A stretch of 14,516 nt of DNA, taken from positions 1-14,516 of the forward strand of contig JAJZCJ010000055.1 of the NCBI GenBank assembly GCA_021846145.1, given 5' to 3'. This DNA comes from Bacillota bacterium. Lineage in GTDB: Bacteria; Bacillota; Bacilli; Alicyclobacillales; SLC66. Under the pieces are notes generated by a model that was not told the DNA's origin, made no database searches, and saw nothing but the letters and a program-made list of their open reading frames with translations. Positions 6,158 through 12,247 of this stretch are shown here, piece by piece (the first letter of the stretch is position 1; the number at the start of each line of letters is the position of its first letter). The position numbers were made by a program, and so were the translations under genes.

Positions 6158-7141
6158 TTACACCAACCCCAAAAGAGATATGATCTTTTCTGAAACTTTG
6201 TCGAGTGGAAGCTGAATTTCGACAGCACCAATTTCAAAAGCAACTTTTGGCATACCATAAACGATGGAGCTTTTCTCGTCTTGGCCGATGGTTCTTGCAC
6301 CACTTTGACGCATGGCAAGAAGCCCTTTAGCGCCATCTCGCCCCATTCCTGTAAGAATAATTCCCAAAGCCTCACTACCTGCCAACTTTGCAACAGAATG
6401 AAACAATACATCGACAGAAGGACAATGCCCATTTACCCGATCGCCCTGAAAACATTCGATGCGAAATCGATCCCCCACTTTAATGATCTTCATATGCTGA
6501 TCACCAGGTGCGATATAGGCATTGCCAGGCTCAATCAAATCCCCAGTCTGTGCCTCTTTGGCACTAATCTGCGTTTGTTGATTCAATCTTTCCGCAAACA
6601 TTTTTGAAAAAACAGGCGGAATATGCTGCACAATCACGATACCAGGAAGTTGCGCAGGTAATTCTTTTAATACTCTAAATAACGCCTCGGTTCCCCCTGT
6701 AGAAGCCCCTATGGCAATTAATTTAATCTTCGCATTCCGTTGCGTTGAGCCCCACGGAGTGTGTACATCCATTTTTATAGCCTTCACCCTGCTGATAATC
6801 TCAACAATAAATTGCTCCACTTCCGCGGCTGACTGTACATCCGGTTTTGTGATCACGCCTATCACCATATCATTCATAGCCGAGGGAACAAATTGGTGAC
6901 TATTACCAATAAATAATACAGGGATATTAAACAGGTAAATATTCGGGAAATTAGAACTACACAATAAGATATCTGGTTGACTCAGTGCAAGAATCCCTCT
7001 CACTTCTCCTATGCTGGATGCCTTGCCGATCACTTCTAATTGTGGATCAATGATCACTCCCCGAGCAACAATTTCCCTAAACAAATAGCTATCGTCCACC
7101 ACCAATATCTTAATTGTTGTCTTTACTAAATTTTGACCCAT
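6158..7141 (-). CDS. cheB: CheB-type protein-glutamate methylesterase with degenerate receiver domain
   Basis: CheB removes methyl groups from chemoreceptor glutamates and deamidates glutamines, resetting receptor sensitivity. The 327-residue protein has a receiver domain (about 10-120), a linker, and a methylesterase domain (about 138-326). The esterase triad is intact: Ser147 in GASTGG, His173 in VQHIP and Asp269 in TGMGRDGA. The receiver keeps the acidic pair Asp16-Asp17 in VVDDS and Lys99 in ITKP. However, the phospho-acceptor position after PDILL is Ser62 (PDILLCSSNFP), not Asp, and the usual MDG that follows is missing. Normal phospho-activation by CheA is therefore unlikely. It begins 16 bases after the cheA stop, with AAAGGGA just downstream of that stop and about 11 bases before the ATG. 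Family identity is firm; the regulatory consequence is inferred. Confidence 0.9.
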   Translation of the reverse strand: MGQNLVKTTIKILVVDDSYLFREIVARGVIIDPQLEVIGKASSIGEVRGILALSQPDILLCSSNFPNIYLFNIPVLFIGNSHQFVPSAMNDMVIGVITKPDVQSAAEVEQFIVEIISRVKAIKMDVHTPWGSTQRNAKIKLIAIGASTGGTEALFRVLKELPAQLPGIVIVQHIPPVFSKMFAERLNQQTQISAKEAQTGDLIEPGNAYIAPGDQHMKIIKVGDRFRIECFQGDRVNGHCPSVDVLFHSVAKLAGSEALGIILTGMGRDGAKGLLAMRQSGARTIGQDEKSSIVYGMPKVAFEIGAVEIQLPLDKVSEKIISLLGLV

Positions 7142-7157
7142 TCCTGCTTCATTCCCT

Positions 7158-9110
7158 TTAGATAATACCTGCCAAATTAAGAATTAAACTGATACTCCCG
7201 TCGCCCAGCAACGTGCACCCTGCAAGACCACGTATTTTCCTAATGTTTTTAATGTATTTTGGCAGCGATTTGACCACTACCTGTTGCTTGCCAAGAAGTT
7301 CATCTGCAAATAAACAATAGTATTTATTTTCGTAATCAATCATGATAAAAATTCCTTGATGCAAAATGGTCGAATCCGACTTCACTCCAAACAAATGATG
7401 AAGTCGAATGATGGGATAACACTCACCGCGAACCATGATCATTTCGTTACCATCAGGATCTTTAATCACATCTTTGCTATTCGGGCGAAAGGATTCCTTA
7501 ATTGCCGTTGTAGGAATAGTATACCTTGATTTTCCTACTCTAATATTCATTCCATCAATAATCGCAAGTGTCAATGGGATTTTGAGAGTAATCGTAGTCC
7601 CTTCATTGGGTGCGCTGTCAACCAGTACTGACCCACCAATACTTTCAATATTTTTAGTGACCACGTCCATACCGACTCCACGACCCGAAAACTCAGTAAT
7701 TTGATCATTCGTGGAAAACCCAGGCAAAAGTATTAAATTATAAATCTCCCGATCCGTCATGTCTTGTTCGGATTTATAAAGCATGTTGTGTTGCTTCGCT
7801 TTTTCTATAATCTTTGCTTTTAATAGTCCTCTCCCATTGTCCCTAACTTGAACCAAGACGTCGCTACCAGAATTTCTTGCTTCAAGAATTACCTTGGCAG
7901 GCGCTATCTTCCCGACTGCCTGTCGCTCTTCCTCCGATTCCACTCCATGATCAATCGCATTTCTCACTAAATGCATCAATGGATCTGAAATGTGTTCAAT
8001 GATATTTTTATCCACTTCAATATCTTCACCAATAATTTCTAATTCTACGTTTTTGTTTAATTTTTTACACATGTCTCTAACCAACCGACTCATCTTATGA
8101 AAAGTAGAGGCTAACGGCACCATGCGAATAGACATAGCGATATCTTGTAATTCGATAGTGATTTTTTGTAGTTGACGCGCCGCTTTGCCGAAATTATCCA
8201 GTTCAAGATCCACTAAATCAGGATTATGAGATACCATCGCCTCGGCAATCACTAATTCCCCAACCAGATCCATGAATTTATCCAATTTATCCACGTTCAC
8301 ACTAATCAGGCTTTGCTGCACAGACACATGCGCATCTGAACTGTCTTTATCGTGTGCACTAGATACACTAGGGGATGCCTCATTGGCAACAGTCCCCTCG
8401 GGAGTTTGCGAACCATTGCTATTATCCACAACGGATAACTCGAGTTCTTTTAAAAAGATAGTCTGATTGAAAAAATCATTGATTTCTTCAAAGCTGTGAC
8501 TTGTTGTAATAGACACCTGAAACCCTTGTTCTTTAATGATCTCTGCAGCATCATTATTTTCCAGAATATCATTGGGATAATAAGTGATGTCTTCTACTAA
8601 ATCTTGCAAATTATGAATAATCGTATACGCGCGAATATTTTCCATTTCACAGCCATCTTGAAAGAAAATCACTGCTTTATATACATTGCGTGTGTCCACT
8701 GGTTCCATTAAAAATTGCAAAAAAACCTTCACTTTTTGATTTAATGCTTCAGCAACCCCATCAGGGTCGTTCCCATTCTTAATTTTGTCAAGCTCCAATT
8801 TCATAAAATCAATACCTTCAAATATCAGATCAGATAATGACGCATAATCGATGTGATCAGGCCGACTTTCACGTAAATAGTAGAATGCATCTTCCAATGA
8901 ATGTGCGAGCGCAGCAATATCAGTATAGTTCATCATCGCCGAAGAACCTTTAATCGTATGCATTATACGAAAAATTTCGTTAATTTCTTCCATTGTAAAC
9001 GTGCCTGATTTTTCACTGGATAAAATAATTTGTTCTAACTGCTCAATATTCTGATCAGTTTCAAAGATATACATATCCAACATGGATTCCATCCCGCTTG
9101 GCGCAGACAT
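7158..9110 (-). CDS. cheA: Chemotaxis histidine kinase CheA
   Basis: CheA is the receptor-coupled kinase of chemosensory arrays; it phosphorylates CheY and CheB. This 650-residue protein has all five domains in order. P1 (HPt) carries the phospho-accepting His51 in HTIKGS. A P2-like response-regulator docking domain spans about 142-222. A Ser/Asn/Glu-rich linker (about 226-266) precedes the P3 dimerisation helices from VNVDKLDKFMDLVGELV. P4 ATPase has the N box in HLVRNAIDHG, G1 in RDNGRG and G2 in GRGVGMD. P5 is a CheW-like domain from about 513 to the end. I start at ATG 9110 because GGGAGG lies 7 bases upstream; 24 upstream codons are open but would run through the leader hairpin. The leader holds a c-di-GMP-I riboswitch. 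No cheW, cheY, cheR, receptor or flagellar gene is in the window. Confidence 0.94.
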   Translation of the reverse strand: MSAPSGMESMLDMYIFETDQNIEQLEQIILSSEKSGTFTMEEINEIFRIMHTIKGSSAMMNYTDIAALAHSLEDAFYYLRESRPDHIDYASLSDLIFEGIDFMKLELDKIKNGNDPDGVAEALNQKVKVFLQFLMEPVDTRNVYKAVIFFQDGCEMENIRAYTIIHNLQDLVEDITYYPNDILENNDAAEIIKEQGFQVSITTSHSFEEINDFFNQTIFLKELELSVVDNSNGSQTPEGTVANEASPSVSSAHDKDSSDAHVSVQQSLISVNVDKLDKFMDLVGELVIAEAMVSHNPDLVDLELDNFGKAARQLQKITIELQDIAMSIRMVPLASTFHKMSRLVRDMCKKLNKNVELEIIGEDIEVDKNIIEHISDPLMHLVRNAIDHGVESEEERQAVGKIAPAKVILEARNSGSDVLVQVRDNGRGLLKAKIIEKAKQHNMLYKSEQDMTDREIYNLILLPGFSTNDQITEFSGRGVGMDVVTKNIESIGGSVLVDSAPNEGTTITLKIPLTLAIIDGMNIRVGKSRYTIPTTAIKESFRPNSKDVIKDPDGNEMIMVRGECYPIIRLHHLFGVKSDSTILHQGIFIMIDYENKYYCLFADELLGKQQVVVKSLPKYIKNIRKIRGLAGCTLLGDGSISLILNLAGII

Positions 9111-9123
9111 CTTACACCCTCCC

Positions 9124-9157
9124 AAAATCAAACGACCGTTCCTAACCAGAACGGTCG
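9124..9157 (-). terminator. Leader hairpin of cheA, probable riboswitch expression platform
   Basis: A perfect 9-bp stem, CGACCGTTC (minus strand 9157-9149) with GAACGGTCG (9141-9133), closes a 7-base loop and is followed by TTTGATTTT (9132-9124). It sits between the c-di-GMP aptamer and the cheA ribosome binding site. This is where an intrinsic terminator or a translation-blocking element of a riboswitch belongs. The T-run is interrupted, so termination may be partial. Confidence 0.65.
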
Positions 9158-9183
9158 CCAAGTTATTGTTATGTATAAGCATA

Positions 9184-9280
9184 ACGTAGCAACCCGGCGA
9201 TCATAGACGACCATAACTATATGCCTTTAGACCCGTAGCTTTGCGTCCCAATATTTCTATTGGTTTGCCAATGCAATTAA
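9184..9280 (-). ncRNA. Cyclic-di-GMP-I (GEMM-I) riboswitch aptamer
   Basis: Read on the minus strand, the leader of cheA has the conserved GEMM-I blocks in order. They are GCATTGGCAAACC; a P2 hairpin CCAATA-GAAA-TATTGG closed by a GNRA tetraloop; GGGACGCAAAGC, including the conserved intercalating A; GGGTCTAAAG and TATGG, resembling the tetraloop receptor; and GCCGGGTTGC at the 3' end. The base aligned with G20 of the Vibrio Vc2 aptamer is G, as in c-di-GMP-specific members rather than the A of the GEMM-Ib (cGAMP) type. It lies 74 bases upstream of the cheA ATG, with a terminator-like hairpin between. The end coordinates are approximate because P1 is short. Confidence 0.9.
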
Positions 9281-9420
9281 TAATTTTAAGTTTTTTATTC
9301 ATACAGTGACTAAATAGAAAAAAACTTATTGCAAAATAATCGTATCTTACATTGCCTTAAAAAGTAAGCTGCATAAAGACTAGTCCATTTTGTTCAGTAT
9401 ATCATGTAAATGACAATATG
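9281..9420 (-). promoter_or_regulatory. AT-rich cheA promoter/leader region
   Basis: There is no open reading frame of note between the upstream terminator and the aptamer. The best promoter element is an extended -10, TGATATACT (9404-9396), with a poor -35. I found no clear SigD motility promoter. An imperfect AT-rich inverted repeat (AAGTTTTTT at 9288-9296, AAAAAACTT at 9319-9327) lies just upstream of the aptamer. The transcription start is unresolved. Confidence 0.35.
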
Positions 9421-9446
9421 AAACGGGTGATCATCATCACCCGTTT
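9421..9446 (-). terminator. Strong hairpin terminator after the cupredoxin lipoprotein gene
   Basis: AAACGGGTGAT (9421-9431) and ATCACCCGTTT (9436-9446) form a perfect 11-bp stem with a 4-base loop, 31 bases beyond the lipoprotein stop. The T-run on the minus strand is only TTT before CATATTG. It ends the long minus-strand gene string and insulates the cheA leader. Confidence 0.72.
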
Positions 9447-9477
9447 GGCTGAAGTACGATACGTTCACGGCTTGCAG

Positions 9478-10332
9478 TTATGGTGTGACAGTCACATTGC
9501 CCATCATGTATCCATTGTGATTCATGGCCCAACCGTTACTTTCACTATCACATGGAATAATACAGCGCCAGCCATATTGCCCCGCTTTTTTGGGTGTAAA
9601 TGTAAATGTCGTGACACTAGGCACCCCTTCTTTTGAAGCGGCTTTAAACACCTTATTAATATTTAGTGTGGGGTCAGTAAAACTATGCTCGCCAGTGTCA
9701 AAGTTTTCCACTGTCGCCTGAACAGGAATGTTCGCCTGTACGGTGAAATTGGCTGGGCTGTACGAGTCGTGTATTTTTTTGTCGGCTGCAGCATACTGAA
9801 GTCCATCTTTAATCATCATGTAAATGTATTGCTTCTTCGCATAAGGAACGACAGATATTGTCCCCTTCATGTACCCTAAATGCGTCATCGACCAGCCCCC
9901 ATTTTCGGTATCACAGGGCTCCATACATTGCCATACATACTTTCCTGCAGTGGTCGGTGTAAACGTTGCGGTGGTAACTCCAGGCACACCATTTTTAGGC
10001 GATCCTTTGGCCACAAGATTAAGGTGAAGTGCACCATTGGTAATTGTGTGTTTACCACTATCATAGTTGTACACACTCAATTTTACAGGCACCCCTCGAA
10101 CAACAGTAAAGTTAGGAGTGGAAAATGTATCATGCATTTTTCCGTCAGGACCCAAACGCCCACCTGGTAATACTGTCAAGGCAATCGTCTGCTGTTTTAA
10201 TGCAGGTACCACAGGCGCAGTAGAGGTAGGATTGGTGGAAGTGGATGGTGGTGAGGAGACACTGCTGTTAGTACCGCAACCAAATAAAAAGACTGTTGAA
10301 AGTGATGCAACCACTAGTGCTAACTTACGCAT
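9478..10332 (-). CDS. Tandem cupredoxin-domain lipoprotein with CuA-like ligand sets
   Basis: This 284-residue protein has a lipoprotein signal peptide (MRKLALVVASLSTVFLFGC, lipidated Cys19), a Ser/Thr/Pro-rich tether (about 20-45), and two homologous domains (about 48-162 and 169-284). It should sit on the outer face of the membrane. Each domain has cupredoxin spacing. Domain 1 has His95 (SGKHTI) and Cys136/Cys140 (CMEPC), then His151 and Met155 (HLGYM). Domain 2 has His216 (GEHSF) and Cys257/Cys261 (CIIPC), then His272 and Met276. A His, two Cys three apart, a His and a Met are the ligands of the binuclear CuA centre of cytochrome oxidase subunit II, but the Cys-to-His gap here is longer (10 residues between). 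The bridging-loop Glu is present only in domain 1. AAGGGGG lies 9 bases before the ATG. Electron transfer or copper handling is likely; the partner is unknown. Confidence 0.8.
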   Translation of the reverse strand: MRKLALVVASLSTVFLFGCGTNSSVSSPPSTSTNPTSTAPVVPALKQQTIALTVLPGGRLGPDGKMHDTFSTPNFTVVRGVPVKLSVYNYDSGKHTITNGALHLNLVAKGSPKNGVPGVTTATFTPTTAGKYVWQCMEPCDTENGGWSMTHLGYMKGTISVVPYAKKQYIYMMIKDGLQYAAADKKIHDSYSPANFTVQANIPVQATVENFDTGEHSFTDPTLNINKVFKAASKEGVPSVTTFTFTPKKAGQYGWRCIIPCDSESNGWAMNHNGYMMGNVTVTP

Positions 10333-10372
10333 ACCATAATACCCCCTTGGTCGGATTCACAGAAACATTCTC

Positions 10373-10849
10373 TTATCTGTGTTTTTCCCTAACTGAGTAA
10401 TCATATCCAAAGAAATATTTCACGGAATTTATTGATACAATGCCAATAGTCGGAACGATTCCTAATACAATCGGCAGAAAACAACTAAGCAAATAGACAA
10501 TTGACCATTCACCGAATAAATGTAATTTTATTTTTTCAGTAAATACCAAAGTCGGGTAAATCCAAATCTCCAAAATACCCTCTGCCCAAGTGCTTGGGTA
10601 ATTCATAATAGTGGTCACAAAAGCATAAATGCCGACAACTATGCCGCCTAGTTGCGACATCAGTCCCGCGCGCAACACTTGCCACAATGATCTACCCCGC
10701 CTAGTTGCCCTAATCCCTGCCATAATGACAACCATTGCCCACAATACGCCAAGCAGTTGTTGACCCCACAGAAAATCGGGAATGACCATTGAGATGACTA
10801 AAGACAAGATAATTACCAATAGGTAGCTATCCAAAAAAAATCTCGTCAA
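10373..10849 (-). CDS. Small integral membrane protein, about four helices
   Basis: I do not recognise this 158-residue protein. It is strongly hydrophobic, with likely membrane helices at about 8-25, 30-46, 64-84 and 115-143 (the last may be two), a basic cytoplasmic loop ATRRGRS (48-54), and a basic C terminus ending VREKHR. The start appears to be TTG at 10849 with a G-rich ribosome binding site (AGGGGGG) about 9 bases upstream, overlapping the stop of the preceding gene; no in-frame ATG or GTG fits better. The gap to the upstream gene is 15 bases and to the downstream lipoprotein 40 bases, so it is probably co-transcribed with both. No catalytic or transport motif is visible. It could be a membrane partner of the lipoprotein or of the YiiX-like protein, but that is speculation from position. 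Confidence 0.72.
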   Translation of the reverse strand: MTRFFLDSYLLVIILSLVISMVIPDFLWGQQLLGVLWAMVVIMAGIRATRRGRSLWQVLRAGLMSQLGGIVVGIYAFVTTIMNYPSTWAEGILEIWIYPTLVFTEKIKLHLFGEWSIVYLLSCFLPIVLGIVPTIGIVSINSVKYFFGYDYSVREKHR

Positions 10850-10864
10850 GTGATCATTCCCCCC

Positions 10865-11440
10865 CTATCTGCTCTTCCAGTCAGCAATTCGATACAAAAT
10901 AGGACTACGCGCTAAATCATCCGGAACTATCCACTCATTAGATGGACATAGCTTGACTCCGCACATGGAAAACGAATTCCAAATGAGCTTACTGCAGTAT
11001 TCACTATTTTGGTCACAAATAGTGGTAAATGGATTATACGGAGTACCGAGACTTCGAACGGCAAGTGAGGCGACGCGCCTTTTGAGAGAATTAGGGAGTC
11101 TGGGACGATAAATCGCTAACTCATCATAGGACTGATAAACTGATAAATAATTTAGTACAGTACCTTTAGAAAAATCATTGGCGTCAATGGTTCTCCCTGC
11201 ACCAACATAAAGTGCAGCATGTGTCCAGTACCCATATGCGCCATCTGAATTATGGAGGAGGATAATGTCACCCATTTTCAAACTATCAAAATGAGCGCCA
11301 TTAGGAATGCCGTGGTAAGTGCCGTTAAAATGACCCTTGATTATCTCTCGAGTTAACAGATGTAATAATTGCAAAGTCGGCGAGGAAGCGACAAATTGGG
11401 GCGGGCCATCAGCCAACAAAGCCCAGGAACTGACAACCAC
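10865..11440 (-). CDS. YiiX/YebB-like permuted NlpC/P60 cysteine protein, start codon probably damaged
   Basis: The protein resembles the YiiX-like, circularly permuted papain-fold family (PF05708), whose members act as amidases or peptidases on cell-wall or lipid substrates. Counting from the GTG at 11440, the marks are KMGDIILLHNSDG (55-67), the catalytic His74 in WTHAALYVG, and the catalytic Cys149 in SEYCSKLIW. The order His before Cys is the permuted arrangement. The GTG start has no ribosome binding site. The same frame continues upstream through KGWPEVIFTA to a site where AAAGGAG is correctly spaced, but the expected ATG reads ATCG. With that extra base removed, the product would be 202 residues with a good signal peptide (MKGWPEVIFTAVVVSSWALLADG), so it would be exported. 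It begins 15 bases after the HAD gene. The gene is either a recent start-loss pseudogene, translated poorly from GTG, or affected by a sequencing error. Confidence 0.72.
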   Translation of the reverse strand: MVVSSWALLADGPPQFVASSPTLQLLHLLTREIIKGHFNGTYHGIPNGAHFDSLKMGDIILLHNSDGAYGYWTHAALYVGAGRTIDANDFSKGTVLNYLSVYQSYDELAIYRPRLPNSLKRRVASLAVRSLGTPYNPFTTICDQNSEYCSKLIWNSFSMCGVKLCPSNEWIVPDDLARSPILYRIADWKSR

Positions 11441-11488
11441 AGCTGTGAATATAACTTCTGGCCACCCTTTCGATGCTTTTCTCTCCTT

Positions 11489-12247
11489 TCAGTAGTTAGC
11501 CGATTGAGGAAATGCTCCCATCAAATCAGTCAGGGAGATAACCCCTTCCTTTTCTAATGGAAAAGAGCCGCGAGCAAATTCCGTCCTTTCGCCCCACTCA
11601 TCACCAAGGCAATTGACAATCCAGTCAGCCGCACTCAGATCCTCTTTACGTGTATAGTCGGTATACGTAACGAGTACTCGACAACCAGCCGCCTTTGCTG
11701 CACTCAGACCCACATGCGAGTCTTCCACTACCAAACACTCTTCCGGTTTAATTTGCAATTTTTCCAAAGCAGTCAAATAGATTTCAGGATGCGGTTTTTT
11801 TCGAGATACCATGTCTCCTGCCAAAATCAGATCAAATTCAATCTCTTGCAACCTACTTTGGGCAATTTTCAAAGCAACACGCTCATGAGAAGTCGTACAA
11901 ATACCCAAAGGAATATGGGCCTTGTTCACTTCTTCCATCAACCTCCGAACCCCCGGGCGCAGAGGAATGTTCTCCACCATCTCAAGAAAATCATCCGTTT
12001 TTTTCGCATGCAACGCCTTAACCAACGCTTCAAGGTCAGCAGGCAGCTCGCCGGCATAGTATTGTCGAAAATAGTGTACAATTCTTTCCTTTCCACCGCC
12101 CACCTGAGTGAGTTCATGATAAAAATCAACATCCCATTTTATATCATATCCAAAATGTGCGAATGCCATTTCATATGCAATTCGGTGCCCATCACGTTCA
12201 GAATCGATAATCACGCCATCTTGATCAAATAACACTGCCTTTATCAC
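11489..12247 (-). CDS. HAD-IA family phosphatase, CbbY-like
   Basis: This 252-residue cytosolic haloacid dehalogenase-superfamily hydrolase has motif I FDQDGVIIDSE with nucleophile Asp8 and acid/base Asp10. A cap domain follows with DGHRIAYEMAF (19-29) and GGGKERIVHYF (50-60). Motif II is at TTS (118-120), motif III Lys151 in SRKKPHPEIY, and motif IV Glu175-Asp176 in VVEDSHVGL. The cap signature GHRxAY...GGGKER is that of CbbY, which in photosynthetic organisms dephosphorylates xylulose 1,5-bisphosphate, a Rubisco inhibitor. Many HAD-IA proteins share this layout, so the substrate is uncertain and beta-phosphoglucomutase-like activity cannot be excluded. The GTG start overlaps the ABC transporter stop in GTGA, which implies translational coupling. 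The C-terminal tail (about 225-252) is longer than the core fold needs. Confidence 0.85.
   Translation of the reverse strand: MIKAVLFDQDGVIIDSERDGHRIAYEMAFAHFGYDIKWDVDFYHELTQVGGGKERIVHYFRQYYAGELPADLEALVKALHAKKTDDFLEMVENIPLRPGVRRLMEEVNKAHIPLGICTTSHERVALKIAQSRLQEIEFDLILAGDMVSRKKPHPEIYLTALEKLQIKPEECLVVEDSHVGLSAAKAAGCRVLVTYTDYTRKEDLSAADWIVNCLGDEWGERTEFARGSFPLEKEGVISLTDLMGAFPQSANY

Noticed and set aside
6106..6432. 108-codon minus-strand open frame over the end of cheB
   Set aside because: It overlaps the CheB esterase domain in another frame, has no ribosome binding site and encodes low-complexity hydrophobic sequence. It is a shadow of cheB.
9111..9182. N-terminal extension of CheA to 9182 (24 more codons)
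   Set aside because: It would translate through the leader hairpin, and the GGGAGG ribosome binding site before the ATG at 9110 fits perfectly. The extra residues match no part of P1.
9281..9420. SigD (motility sigma) promoter for cheA
   Set aside because: I looked for TAAA with GCCGATAT about 15 bases downstream and found no acceptable match on the minus strand.
9421..9446. Hairpin as an operator or protein-binding palindrome for cheA
   Set aside because: Its 31-base distance from the lipoprotein stop and its perfect GC-rich stem fit a transcription terminator better. A dual role cannot be excluded.
11714..12232. 172-codon plus-strand open frame opposite the HAD gene
   Set aside because: It is antisense to a clear HAD phosphatase with all four motifs. 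The translation has no recognisable domain and unusual His/Phe/Gln richness typical of antisense frames.
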